Assembly (NCBI RefSeq): GCF_030540835.1 | Contig: NZ_JAUOEK010000120.1 | Coordinates: 124,001-188,000, forward strand | Origin: Flavivirga aquimarina | Lineage (GTDB): Bacteria; Bacteroidota; Bacteroidia; Flavobacteriales; Flavobacteriaceae | Reading direction: 5' to 3' | Length of the DNA: 64,000 nucleotides | Shown: in pieces, positions 16,505 to 24,806 of the stretch | How positions within the stretch are numbered: position 1 is the stretch's first letter | Layout: each line of letters opens with the position of its first letter | Notes under the pieces: generated by a model | What the model was told of the DNA's origin: nothing | What the model saw: the letters and a program-made list of their open reading frames with translations, nothing else | The model's database searches: none | Made by a program: the position numbers and the translations under genes

Positions 16505-17207
16505 AGATGATATTGAAGCGCTAATGGTCGCACTTCCGACAAAAACTTTTGAAATTGCCGGAGTAGCTAAAACCCTTAAAGATGCAATAATTCTCTATAA
16601 AACCCTGAACATTGATATTGTTATCATCGATATTTTTTTACAGGGAGAACCGATAGGAATAACATTTGCTAGCCGAATTGGTACATCCTACAGTCCCAAA
16701 CCTTTTATTTTCTTAACCAGCTCGATTGATAAAAGTATTTTTGAAAAAGCAAAACTCACTGCCCCTTATAACTATCTAATTAAACCCTTTAATACACCCG
16801 AGCTATTATTTTCCATAGAATTGGCATTGGAACAATTTGCAAAAAAAGAAGGCGCTTTTGATAACAAAGAGCCTGTTTTTATTACCGATTCTTTCTTCGT
16901 AAAGGATGGGCAATCCCTTGTAAAACTTAGCCCTGATGACATCCAGTACATCCAGGTAGATGGCCCTTATTGCAATATGGTTACAGATAAAGGCAAATAC
17001 ATCCTCCAAATTTCATTGAGTAAGTTCATGAAAGAGTTACCAACTAATCAGTTTTTAAAAACACATCGTAACTATATGGTCAATACAAAAAAAATCAAAG
17101 CCATTTATCCCTATGATAATTTGATTTTATTAACGGGAGAGAAAAAAATAATACTAAGCCGTAGATATAAAGAAGCTTTTTTAAAAAATTATAAAATATT
17201 TAGGTGA
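16467..17207 (+). CDS. LytTR-family response regulator
   Basis: 246 aa. The receiver domain (1-120) has the acidic pocket ED (10-11), phosphoacceptor Asp55 in VIIDIF, Ser/Thr at TSS (84-86) and Lys106 in YLIKPF. A linker leads to a LytTR DNA-binding domain (about 145-245: YIQVDGPYCNMVT, then TNQFLKTHRNYMVN). It would bind a direct-repeat promoter element when phosphorylated by the overlapping kinase gene. Such pairs in Bacteroidota often control adjacent genes. The nearest candidates are the 140-aa gene and the minus-strand accessory locus (inference). Confidence 0.92.
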   Translation: MKKIQILVLEDNKDDIEALMVALPTKTFEIAGVAKTLKDAIILYKTLNIDIVIIDIFLQGEPIGITFASRIGTSYSPKPFIFLTSSIDKSIFEKAKLTAPYNYLIKPFNTPELLFSIELALEQFAKKEGAFDNKEPVFITDSFFVKDGQSLVKLSPDDIQYIQVDGPYCNMVTDKGKYILQISLSKFMKELPTNQFLKTHRNYMVNTKKIKAIYPYDNLILLTGEKKIILSRRYKEAFLKNYKIFR

Positions 17208-17454
17208 ACTACCCTAGAGCTAGTCGCGAATACAAGAATCTTACTAATTTCCCTGTCTATTAATAGTTTTGGCAGATAGAAAATCTATACGTTCTTATGT
17301 CACATATCATACTATAGGTTCTGTCCAAGCTCATTGGTAGTTTCGTTTCAAATAGGTATTCACCTAAGGCTTAGAACACATAGCTTAAAAATGTAGATAC
17401 TCCATGGCCACCGAAAGTTAGGATTACGGGAATGAGAATGACTTTTCTCCAAAC
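17208..17454. other. Intergenic region between convergent genes
   Basis: About 250 bases between the LytTR regulator stop and the yajC terminator. No open frame with coding features, no RNA gene and no repeat was seen. Base composition is slightly less AT-rich than the other gaps. Confidence 0.4.
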
Positions 17455-17487
17455 AAAAAAGAGCTTCCAAAATTAGAAACTCTTTTT
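17455..17487 (-). terminator. Rho-independent terminator of the nusB-DUF1573-yajC transcript
   Basis: On the plus strand the arms are AAAAAAGAG (17455-17463) and CTCTTTTT (17480-17487), with inner TTC/GAA pairing. Read on the minus strand, the hairpin ends in a T run 22 bases after the yajC stop. The A/T flanks on both sides would also let it work for the convergent plus-strand regulator gene. Confidence 0.65.
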
Positions 17488-17508
17488 ACATATAACTTAA
17501 TAACTTTT

Positions 17509-17805
17509 TTATTTCGTTTTTGCCACTGGCTCTTTCAATTTCAAGCTCATTTCCATAGAAATAGCAGAACGCTCGTACTTAACCTTGCCAGACATTGTTT
17601 CTATAACGCAACTTCCATCTTTATCGTTAAGTTCTAAAATTTTACCATGCAATCCACTTTTAGTAATAACCCTATCTCCTTTTTTTAATTCGGCAGCAAA
17701 TTTCTTTTCTTTTTTTGCACGTTTCATTTGCGGTGCAATCATAAAAAAATACACAACTACAAACATTAATATAAATGGCATAAACTGCCCTATTCCTTCT
17801 CCCAT
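17509..17805 (-). CDS. yajC: Preprotein translocase subunit YajC
   Basis: 98 aa, the usual length. A single N-terminal membrane helix (about 8-24: FMPFILMFVVVYFFMIAPQ) is followed by the conserved RAKKEKKFAAELKKGDRVITKSGLHGKI segment in cytoplasmic position. YajC associates with SecDF in the inner membrane and aids protein export. It directly follows the DUF1573 gene (1 base apart) in a nusB-DUF1573-yajC transcript, an order I know from other flavobacteria. There ybbR and coaE usually come next, but here a terminator and an unrelated two-component system follow. Confidence 0.95.
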   Translation of the reverse strand: MGEGIGQFMPFILMFVVVYFFMIAPQMKRAKKEKKFAAELKKGDRVITKSGLHGKILELNDKDGSCVIETMSGKVKYERSAISMEMSLKLKEPVAKTK

Positions 17806-17806
17806 C

Positions 17807-18295
17807 TTATTTAGCTTGAATTGTTGGCGTTACTTGTTTCTTTGCATTAGGATCTGGTTTTACAAAAGCTGTAATTTTTACAGTTTCCGATCCCTTTTCT
17901 GTGTTGGCAGTAACCGTTATTGTTTTAGAAACCTTGTTAGTTCCGCTTCCATTAAATTTAACAGAAAACTGTCCCGATGCTCCCGGTGCTAAAGGTTCTC
18001 TACTCCAGTCTTGAGGAACTGTACATCCACAAGTACTTTTAATATCTGTAATAACTAAAGGAGCATCTCCTGTATTTTTATATTTAAATATTGTTGAAAC
18101 TGGTGTTTTAGCTTCTATTTCTCCAAAATCATGCTCTTTTTTGTCAAACTCGATTTTTGGAAGCTTAGATGCACTTGCATCTCTTACCGCAGCTGCAGCT
18201 ACATTATTCTCATCAATTTTTTTAGCAGCATTTTCTTTACAAGAAGTAAATGCTATTAAGCATAGTGCACTTAATCCTAATATTATTTTTTTCAT
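17807..18295 (-). CDS. DUF1573 lipoprotein
   Basis: 162 aa from the chosen ATG at 18295 (an in-frame ATG at 18313 would add MTKSSK). A lipoprotein signal ends at FTSC (Cys19), followed by a short linker and an Ig-like DUF1573 domain: FDKKEHDFGEI, FKYKNTGDAPLVI, then the conserved STCGCTVP and a PGASGQFSVKF strand. It is probably anchored in a membrane facing the periplasm. The family is widespread in Bacteroidota and its biochemical role is not established. It sits between nusB (82 bases upstream) and yajC in a conserved order. Confidence 0.9.
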   Translation of the reverse strand: MKKIILGLSALCLIAFTSCKENAAKKIDENNVAAAAVRDASASKLPKIEFDKKEHDFGEIEAKTPVSTIFKYKNTGDAPLVITDIKSTCGCTVPQDWSREPLAPGASGQFSVKFNGSGTNKVSKTITVTANTEKGSETVKITAFVKPDPNAKKQVTPTIQAK

Positions 18296-18377
18296 TTTTG
18301 AACTTTTTGTCATTTGTGATGTAAAAATAGTAATTATTTAATCTATTAAAAATTTTTATGTCCTTCTTAACAGAAGA

Positions 18378-19322
18378 TTACAGTAATCCTCTACCTACCT
18401 TATTTAACTTTCCATCTGCATCATATTCTTTAACTAATTTATCTAAGATTCCATTTATAAATATGCTGCTTTTTGGCGTAGAATATTCCTTGGCAATTTC
18501 CAAATACTCATTAATGGTAACTTTTACAGGTATTGATGGAAAGTTTTTTAACTCATTAATAGCCATTTGTAACAATACATAATCTACATTAGCAATACGA
18601 TCTGAATCCCAATTTTTGGTTTTTGCTTCAATCTCTTTGTTTATTAGTGATCTATTTAAAAGTGTTTTCTTAAACAAATCGACAGCAAACTTCTCATCGT
18701 CTATATCTTTATAAAGTTTAGGCGTAAAATGGCTTTCGGCCGAAGTTATTTTAACTTTTCTTAATAGCTTTAAAATGGTAGTATTTACTGTAGAAAGGTC
18801 ATCTAACCAAGTTAAATTTTTATCTTCTAAATACTCATAAAGCTTCTCGTTAGGCGCAATAATATCTTTAAAGACGTCTATAATAAAACCTCTATCTTCT
18901 TTAAAGTCTGATACTCTCGTTTGCATATAATCTTTATACAAATCGCTTTTAACAATAGCTTTAAAAATAACATCTACATATTCACCATCTAATTCCCAGT
19001 TAGTTATTTTATGTGTCTCTAACTGATCTTTTAATTGCAGGTTATCTCTTAAAAGCTTAAGTAATTGATTATTTACAAACTTCTTATTAGGGTCTTTATC
19101 CTCTTTGGTTGCTAAATGTTTTTTTTGCTTTTTTTGTAAATCGTTTTCAGCTCTTTTTTGTACTTCGAGCAATAACGAGATTAATAAAAGGTACAAGTTG
19201 TACATATTATCTATACTAAATAATAAGAATTTCTGATCTTTAGAAAAATCGTCGCTCTCACTACCTTTAAAGGCATATAGGGTTTGCATTACTTTTACAC
19301 GAATATGTCTTCTATTTAGCAT
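18378..19322 (-). CDS. nusB: Transcription antitermination factor NusB, long form
   Basis: 314 aa, about twice the E. coli length, as is typical in Bacteroidota. The N-terminal MLNRRHIRVKVMQTLYAF is the family hallmark (R-R-x-R-x-x-x-x-Q-x-L-Y). A lineage-specific Lys-rich helical insert fills the middle. The C-terminal NusB fold contains DYVLLQMAINEL and VKVTINEYLEIAKEYS, then KSSIFINGILDKL. The factor binds boxA RNA with S10 during rRNA transcription. It is the first gene of the minus-strand nusB-DUF1573-yajC transcript, divergent from the ABC exporter. Confidence 0.95.
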   Translation of the reverse strand: MLNRRHIRVKVMQTLYAFKGSESDDFSKDQKFLLFSIDNMYNLYLLLISLLLEVQKRAENDLQKKQKKHLATKEDKDPNKKFVNNQLLKLLRDNLQLKDQLETHKITNWELDGEYVDVIFKAIVKSDLYKDYMQTRVSDFKEDRGFIIDVFKDIIAPNEKLYEYLEDKNLTWLDDLSTVNTTILKLLRKVKITSAESHFTPKLYKDIDDEKFAVDLFKKTLLNRSLINKEIEAKTKNWDSDRIANVDYVLLQMAINELKNFPSIPVKVTINEYLEIAKEYSTPKSSIFINGILDKLVKEYDADGKLNKVGRGLL

Positions 19323-19523
19323 AATTACAAAGAACTTAAGTTAAAAAATATGAAAGTTTTCATTGTTTTTTCTGCTGCAAAAATAATATTATTTTGAAAA
19401 GTATCTCCATGTTTTCTTTTTATTATTTAGATTAATATTTTAAGCTATATTTAACAACTACCTATTCAATATGCATCCGTTTTATTCTCATTAATACGTT
19501 ATATTTGCTGTCCTGTTATTACC

Positions 19524-21287
19524 ATGAAAGAATTACAACACTTAAATAAATACTTCTTAAAATATAAAACTCACCTTTTTATAGGTATGGTGATTACCGT
19601 TGCAGCTAGAATTTTTTTGCTTTTTACACCACGTTATGTAAAACAGATTTTTGTAATCGTTGAAAAAGCTTTAAAAGGTGATATCGCTCAAGAGGTTTTT
19701 AAAGCTGAGTTATTAGTAGCTATTCTTTATATTATTGGAGCAGCCATAGTAGGTAGTATACTTACCTTTTTTATGCGTCAAACTATTATTAATGTATCGC
19801 GTTATATTGAATTCGATTTAAAAAACGAAATTTATAACCAGTACCAAAAGCTCTCTTTAAATTTTTATAAAAAGAACAGAACGGGAGACTTAATGAACCG
19901 TATTACTGAAGATGTAAGCAGTGTACGTATGTATGCAGGCCCTGCTATTATGTACAGTATAAACACCTTCACACTGTTTGTCATAGTAATTATTTATATG
20001 ATTAATGCCTCTCCAAAATTAACACTGTATACCATTTTGCCATTACCAATTCTTTCTGTAATTATATATAAATTAAGCAAAGAAATACATAAACGCAGCA
20101 CCATAGTTCAAGAATACCTATCTAAGCTCTCCACATTCACTCAAGAATCTTTTAGTGGTATTTCTGTAATTAAAGCATATGGTATAGAGCCACAAACATC
20201 AACAAACTTCAACGCACTTGCGTCTGAAAGTAAAGAAAAACAAATACGTTTAGCACGAGTACAGGCTTGGTTTTTTCCCATGATGATTTTACTTATAGGT
20301 ACAAGTAATTTATTAGTTATTTATATTGGTGGTATGCAATACATTGATGGTGAAATTGAAAGTTTAGGAACCATTGCAGAATTTATTATTTATGTAAATA
20401 TGCTCACTTGGCCAGTAGCAACAGTAGGTTGGGTAACGTCTATTGTACAACAAGCTGAAGCATCACAAAAACGAATCAACGAGTTTTTAAAGATCGAACC
20501 CGAAATTAAAAACACGAAAAACATAAATACAGAAATCACTGGAGATATTATTTTTAAGAATGTGTCTTTTACGTATGATGATACAAATATTCAAGCATTA
20601 AAAGACATCAGTTTTAATGTAAAAGTAGGAGAAACACTAGCTATTATAGGTAAAACTGGGTCTGGTAAATCCACTATTTTAGATTTAATAGGTAGGCTTT
20701 ATGATATCGATAAAGGGGCTATAAGCATTAACAAAACAAATATTGAAAAGCTCAATTTAATTAATTTAAGGGATCATATTGGTTATGTTCCACAAGATGC
20801 TTTTTTATTTTCTGACTCTATAAAGAACAATATAAAGTTTGGAAAAGAGGATGCTACTGATGATGATGTTATTAGTGCAGCAAAACATGCTCAAGTACAT
20901 AAAAACATTATGAAGTTTAATGATGGATATAATACAGTATTAGGGGAACGCGGAATCACACTTTCTGGAGGACAAAAGCAGCGTGTCTCTATTGCTAGAG
21001 CAATTATAAAATCTCCAAAAATATTACTCTTCGACGATTGTTTATCGGCTGTAGATACAGAAACAGAAGAAAAAATATTGAAAAACCTTAATAAAATCTC
21101 AAAAGGAAAAACAACAATCATTGTAAGTCATAGAGTTTCTTCTGCTAAAAACGCTGATAAAATTATTGTTCTGGATAATGGTGAAATCGTTCAGGAAGGT
21201 ACGCATGAAACTCTTATAAACACAGATGGTTACTACAAACATCTGTACTTAAAGCAATTAAGCGAAACAACTTCAAACAAATTTTAA
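19524..21287 (+). CDS. ABC exporter, fused permease and ATPase (MsbA/MdlB type)
   Basis: 587 aa. Six membrane helices in the first about 310 residues form an ABC exporter domain, followed by the ATPase with Walker A GKTGSGKST, signature LSGGQKQR, Walker B ILLFDD and an H-loop SHR. After Walker B the sequence is DD-CLSAVD, so the usual catalytic Glu is Asp, a change typical of the degenerate site in heterodimeric exporters such as MdlA. Whether it works as a homodimer is therefore open. A TATATTTG box at 19500-19507, 17 bases before the ATG, resembles a Bacteroidota -7 element but lacks an obvious -33 partner. Substrate unknown (lipid or drug). Confidence 0.9.
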   Translation: MKELQHLNKYFLKYKTHLFIGMVITVAARIFLLFTPRYVKQIFVIVEKALKGDIAQEVFKAELLVAILYIIGAAIVGSILTFFMRQTIINVSRYIEFDLKNEIYNQYQKLSLNFYKKNRTGDLMNRITEDVSSVRMYAGPAIMYSINTFTLFVIVIIYMINASPKLTLYTILPLPILSVIIYKLSKEIHKRSTIVQEYLSKLSTFTQESFSGISVIKAYGIEPQTSTNFNALASESKEKQIRLARVQAWFFPMMILLIGTSNLLVIYIGGMQYIDGEIESLGTIAEFIIYVNMLTWPVATVGWVTSIVQQAEASQKRINEFLKIEPEIKNTKNINTEITGDIIFKNVSFTYDDTNIQALKDISFNVKVGETLAIIGKTGSGKSTILDLIGRLYDIDKGAISINKTNIEKLNLINLRDHIGYVPQDAFLFSDSIKNNIKFGKEDATDDDVISAAKHAQVHKNIMKFNDGYNTVLGERGITLSGGQKQRVSIARAIIKSPKILLFDDCLSAVDTETEEKILKNLNKISKGKTTIIVSHRVSSAKNADKIIVLDNGEIVQEGTHETLINTDGYYKHLYLKQLSETTSNKF

Positions 21288-21373
21288 AATTACTAAAATC
21301 ACGATTTTAAATAGCTTTCTGTTTTTTTAATTTAATGCAATAAAAAACGGTAATTTAAAAAGAAACTTGATAA

Positions 21374-21406
21374 TTTGTTGGTTAGTAACGGTTTTTTTTA
21401 GATTTT
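21374..21406 (+). promoter_or_regulatory. Candidate Bacteroidota-type promoter of the PUR gene
   Basis: TTTG at 21374-21377 and TAGATTTT at 21399-21406 are separated by 21 bases, close to the TTTG-N19/21-TANNTTTG consensus (last base of the -7 box differs). The gene start is 40 bases downstream. Confidence 0.4.
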
Positions 21407-21445
21407 TGATACACAAAACGATAATTAAATAAACTTCTATACAAT

Positions 21446-21841
21446 ATGAACAATAATGGTATGATGGAGAGAGAAGAGATTTTTTCGAAAGTATTAAGAG
21501 CTGGAAGACGTACTTACTTTTTTGATGTAAGAGCTACTAAGGCTGATGATTATTACTTGACTATTACTGAAAGTAAAAAGTTCACTAACGACGATGGATC
21601 GTTTCATTACAAAAAGCACAAAATATATATTTATAAAGAAGACTTTTCTGAATTCAAAGATATATTAGCTGAAATGACTGACTATATCATAGAAAAAAAG
21701 GGAGATGAAGTTATTAGTGAGCGTCACCAAAAAGATTTTAAAAAGAATTATGAAGTTAAAGATTCTGAAGAATCATCAACTGACGACAACTCACACAAGT
21801 CTGCCGAAAGTTTTACTGATGTGGATTTTGATGATATATAA
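21446..21841 (+). CDS. PUR family DNA/RNA-binding protein (DUF3276)
   Basis: 131 aa. The core (EIFSKVLRAGRRTYFFDVR, then DYYLTITESKKF and HKIYIYKEDFSEFKD) is the PUR-alpha-like repeat, which binds single-stranded nucleic acid, as found throughout Bacteroidota. The C-terminal 45 residues are acidic and probably disordered, ending FTDVDFDDI. An in-frame Met6/Met7 gives an alternative start that would remove MNNNG. It stands alone between the ABC exporter and a strong terminator. Its cellular role in bacteria is not well established; regulation of RNA or DNA metabolism is likely. Confidence 0.92.
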   Translation: MNNNGMMEREEIFSKVLRAGRRTYFFDVRATKADDYYLTITESKKFTNDDGSFHYKKHKIYIYKEDFSEFKDILAEMTDYIIEKKGDEVISERHQKDFKKNYEVKDSEESSTDDNSHKSAESFTDVDFDDI

Positions 21842-21895
21842 TTAAACAAACTGTTTGTTTAATTAAAACCGCTATACAATTGTAGCGGTTTTTTT
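21839..21895 (+). terminator. Two tandem hairpins: AT-rich dyad plus Rho-independent terminator
   Basis: A perfect 12-base inverted repeat (arms 21839-21850 and 21854-21865, spacer CTG) overlaps the PUR stop codon. It is followed at once by a GC-containing hairpin (AAACCGCTA 21866-21874, TAGCGGTTT 21883-21891) running into a T tract. The second is a standard intrinsic terminator; the first may be an accessory stem or protein-binding dyad. Confidence 0.85.
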
Positions 21896-21978
21896 ATGAC
21901 TTTAATGACCTTTCGATTGCAGGTTAGGTCGCTATTTATAAAACAAGTAACTAATAATATGTATAGCTATCAATCTAA

Positions 21979-22314
21979 TTAAGCTACTGGAGTACCATTT
22001 TCTACTTGATTTTCGGGATTTAGAAGTATTACGCCTTTACCATTCACAGCACCCAGTACCAGACATTCACTCATAAACTTAGCAATTTGTTTTTTAGGAA
22101 AATTTATAACCGCGACTATTTGCCTTTGTAATAAATCTTCTTTTTTATAAAGTGTGGTGATTTGTGCAGATGATTTTTTAATGCCTAAATCTCCAAAATC
22201 TATGGTGAGTTGATATGCCGGATTTCTTGCTTCCGGAAAATCGTTAACTTCAATAATAGTTCCTATTCGTAAATCTACTTTAGTAAAATCTTCAAAAGTT
22301 ATTATATCATTCAT
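21979..22314 (-). CDS. csaA: CsaA-like tRNA-binding-domain protein
   Basis: 111 aa, full length for CsaA. The whole protein is one OB-fold tRNA-binding domain: FTKVDLRIGTIIEVNDFPEA, then AYQLTIDFGDLGIKKSSAQIT and the C-terminal LGAVNGKGVILLNPE. The same domain is found in methionyl- and phenylalanyl-tRNA synthetases. CsaA is a cytosolic homodimer with tRNA-binding and export-chaperone activities described in Bacillus. It is divergent from the thioredoxin-fold gene, with 114 bases between them. The tail ENQVENGTPVA is short and unremarkable. Confidence 0.9.
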   Translation of the reverse strand: MNDIITFEDFTKVDLRIGTIIEVNDFPEARNPAYQLTIDFGDLGIKKSSAQITTLYKKEDLLQRQIVAVINFPKKQIAKFMSECLVLGAVNGKGVILLNPENQVENGTPVA

Positions 22315-22428
22315 TTTTTAAAAATACAATTTCCCAAATAAACTTTAAAATGGTCGCAACAAATTTCGGCAATTACTTTAAGGTTTATTTGGTAATTAAT
22401 GACGAACTTTGATAAAATTTAAACTTTT

Positions 22429-22989
22429 ATGGCAAGGACACCTTCTAATATGCTTCCTTTAGGAACCCAAGCACCATTTTTTAATTTATTTGATACTGTA
22501 TCTGGGAAAGATTTATCGCTTGAGCAATTAAAAGGAGATTTGGCTACAGTAATTATGTTTATATGTAATCATTGCCCATTTGTTATTCATGTAAACCCAG
22601 AAATAGTTGCAATTGCAAATTCATATACTAAAAAAGGTATTAGTTTTATTGCTATTTCCAGCAATGATGTTATTAACTATCCACAAGACAGTCCTGAAAA
22701 CATGACCATTCATGCAAAAAACGAAGGGTATACATTTCCATATTTATATGATGAAACACAAGATATAGCAAAGGCTTATGATGCAGCATGTACTCCCGAT
22801 TTTTATGTTTTCGATGCTGGTTTAAAACTAACTTATAGAGGGCAACTAGATGATTCGCGCCCGGGAAATAATATCCCTGTTACAGGTAAAGACCTAAGAC
22901 ATGCCTTGGATTGCTTGATCGAAAACAAGGAGAATACTTCTCCGCAAAAACCTAGTATTGGTTGTAATATTAAGTGGAAAAATAATTAA
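22429..22989 (+). CDS. Thioredoxin-fold (peroxiredoxin-like) protein
   Basis: 186 aa, AhpC/TSA-type thioredoxin fold without signal peptide. The active-site region is MFICNHCPFV (CxxC with N-H between the cysteines). Later features are FIAISSNDVINYPQDSP and the cis-Pro region ACTPDFYVFD. This subfamily of CNHCPF proteins is common in Bacteroidota and proteobacteria and is usually annotated as a thioredoxin family or redoxin-domain protein. Cytosolic; probable role in thiol redox or peroxide handling. It is monocistronic, divergent from csaA. Confidence 0.88.
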   Translation: MARTPSNMLPLGTQAPFFNLFDTVSGKDLSLEQLKGDLATVIMFICNHCPFVIHVNPEIVAIANSYTKKGISFIAISSNDVINYPQDSPENMTIHAKNEGYTFPYLYDETQDIAKAYDAACTPDFYVFDAGLKLTYRGQLDDSRPGNNIPVTGKDLRHALDCLIENKENTSPQKPSIGCNIKWKNN

Positions 22990-23105
22990 CGTGAGTTTGG
23001 TTTGAAATTGACTATTCAAAAGCACTGAAGTCAATGTTTATCACCTCTAGTACTTCGGTTTCGTTCAAGACAACCTTGAGGAAGGCCTCGAAATCTTCTT
23101 TTCGA

Positions 23106-23588
23106 TTAAAAGCGTAGCTGCCAAAAACCAACATCGAGCCACTCACCAAACTTTAGTCCAACTTCTTTAAAATGGGCTACTTTTTCAAATCCAAATTTTT
23201 CATGAAGCTTAACACTCGCATCGTTTGGTAAGGTTAAGCCTCCAAGGACAATATGGTAATTTTGTTGTCTTAATTGCGATAATAATTCGGTATATAGTTT
23301 AGAACCGATTTGTTTTCCTAACACACCATGTTTCACATATACTGTAGATTCTACTGTATGCTTATACGCCGGTTTGGGACGCCATTTACTTCCATATGCA
23401 TATCCTAGAATTTCATTATTCTCCTCGAAAACAATGAATGGATAATCCGCATTTATCTTAGTGATTTTATCTTTAAAGGTATGTAAAGGCAAGGCTTCAT
23501 CATCAAAAGTAACTATAGAATTTAGTACATAGTAATTATAAATTTCTAATAGTTGTTCAGTATCATCTATGTGTACAGATCTAATCAT
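23106..23588 (-). CDS. GNAT N-acetyltransferase, phosphinothricin-acetyltransferase-like
   Basis: 160 aa. The N-terminus IRSVHIDDTEQLLEIYNYYV and the Tyr/Trp-rich middle (GYAYGSKWRPKPAY) are hallmarks of the PAT/YncA subgroup, with the acetyl-CoA motif HGVLGKQIGSKLYTEL (Q/RxxGxG pattern) and C-terminal SVKLHEKFGFEKVAHFKEVG. Enzymes of this group acetylate methionine sulfoximine or phosphinothricin-like amines; the substrate here is unknown. Cytosolic. It lies 61 bases after the DinB/YfiT gene on the same strand. Confidence 0.9.
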   Translation of the reverse strand: MIRSVHIDDTEQLLEIYNYYVLNSIVTFDDEALPLHTFKDKITKINADYPFIVFEENNEILGYAYGSKWRPKPAYKHTVESTVYVKHGVLGKQIGSKLYTELLSQLRQQNYHIVLGGLTLPNDASVKLHEKFGFEKVAHFKEVGLKFGEWLDVGFWQLRF

Positions 23589-23649
23589 TTTACTGTGACT
23601 CCTTCTTTAGAATGTTCAGCCTTTAATGTGCACAAAATATTACCAAACT

Positions 23650-24195
23650 TTAAATCCAATTATTACGTTTCAATAAGTTCTCTATATGAGCATAATGATG
23701 ATTGCTATGCCACGCATAATTTCCAATATTATAACTTAATAATACTTCAGAATTTGTTTCAGGATGTATAAAACTCTTATTCAAATCGTCTTGAGATAAT
23801 GTTTTTAACAAATAAACAAGTTTAAAATGTATGGCTTTTATATGATTCATTGACATTTCTATAGACGCTGTTTTAGAATCTATAAGCTCTGCCCAACGGT
23901 CTTCGAAATAAGCTTTTATAAGAGGTTTATCTTCTGTTAATGCCCATTTAAATCTGGTATAACTATGGTGGTGACTATCTGACACATGATGAATTACCTG
24001 CCTTATTGTCCAACCTCCAGGCCTATACACTGTATCCAGTTGTGTGTCTGTTAGGTTTTTAACAAGATTTTCCAAGCGGTTAGGAAAATGTTCTAATATA
24101 GAAATCCAGCTTTCTATATGTTGTGTAGATATATTATTTGGGCATTCAAATTGTCCAATTGGGTATTTAAGGTTTTGAAGTTCTTGTTCAGTCAT
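23650..24195 (-). CDS. DinB/YfiT-type metal-dependent transferase
   Basis: 181 aa, full length for YfiT. It is a four-helix DinB-like fold with three metal-ligand histidines recognisable at VIHHVSDSHHHSY (helix 2) and NYAWHSNHHYAHI near the C-terminus. The N-terminal LKYPIGQFECP and GWTIRQVIHH are typical of the YfiT group, described as putative metal-dependent hydrolases or bacillithiol/thiol S-transferases. Cytosolic. It is cotranscribed with the downstream GNAT gene. The actual thiol partner in this organism is not evident. Confidence 0.9.
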   Translation of the reverse strand: MTEQELQNLKYPIGQFECPNNISTQHIESWISILEHFPNRLENLVKNLTDTQLDTVYRPGGWTIRQVIHHVSDSHHHSYTRFKWALTEDKPLIKAYFEDRWAELIDSKTASIEMSMNHIKAIHFKLVYLLKTLSQDDLNKSFIHPETNSEVLLSYNIGNYAWHSNHHYAHIENLLKRNNWI

Positions 24196-24215
24196 GTGAA
24201 CAAAAATATGAATTA

Positions 24216-24638
24216 TTATGTAATCTCTATCAAACCATTTTTTACATAGTTAACAGCTGCATACAACGAATTAAATCTTTTAATTTTATTATTAAAAAAT
24301 AAATTTTCAACCATAACTCCCAACTTCGCTGTTTTTTGGCCTAAAACAATAAGATATCCTTTTAAATCATAATTGTTCTCAAAAAATTTCAACCAATCTG
24401 ATGCTATGATTGAATAGGAATTAATTCTATTAGAAATAAGAATAAGATCTTCTCCATTAGTCCCTAAAAAATCTGTTACATCCTTAACAAAAAATTTAGC
24501 ATGATCTTCCCAATTAAGAACAATACCTTCATTAATTTCAGAAATTATGTATCCTTGAAATACAAATATATTACCAAAAGTATAATTAAATTCTTTGATA
24601 ACCTCTGTATATAAATTTGTATCTTTTACACTAACCAT
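24216..24638 (-). CDS. Conserved-looking hypothetical 140-aa protein
   Basis: I do not recognise a named family. The pattern alternates strands and helices (FGNIFVFQGYIISEI, EDLILISNRINSYSI, LKGYLIVLGQKTAKLGVMVENLFF, AAVNYVKN) and recalls the SpoIIAA/STAS-like proteins seen in Bacteroidota, which lack the conserved Ser of anti-sigma antagonists. There is no signal peptide, Cys or membrane segment. It lies 20 bases before the YfiT gene on the same strand and probably shares its transcript. Cytosolic; function unknown. Confidence 0.75.
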   Translation of the reverse strand: MVSVKDTNLYTEVIKEFNYTFGNIFVFQGYIISEINEGIVLNWEDHAKFFVKDVTDFLGTNGEDLILISNRINSYSIIASDWLKFFENNYDLKGYLIVLGQKTAKLGVMVENLFFNNKIKRFNSLYAAVNYVKNGLIEIT

Positions 24639-24752
24639 GGCACAAAAGTATCTTTATAAAAACTTAAAAATGAAAATAATCGATAAACCAAACAAATAAG
24701 CGCTTTGTAAGATGAAATCAATAATTATGGGTATTAAAGACAATTTCTTGTA

Positions 24753-24777
24753 TAAAAAAACACCTACAATTAGGTGC
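24753..24777 (-). terminator. Rho-independent terminator of the immunophilin gene
   Basis: Read on the minus strand: stem CACCTA, loop ATTG, stem TAGGTG (plus-strand 24761-24776) followed by seven T bases (24754-24760). It ends 30 bases beyond the stop codon of the gene at 24807-25739. Confidence 0.9.
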
Positions 24778-24806
24778 CTTTAAAAGTTTATATGTGTATA
24801 TGTAAA

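Noticed and set aside
17585-17992. 135-codon plus-strand frame across yajC and DUF1573
   Set aside because: It is antisense to two well-supported genes and its Cys-rich, Phe-rich translation is typical of a shadow frame.
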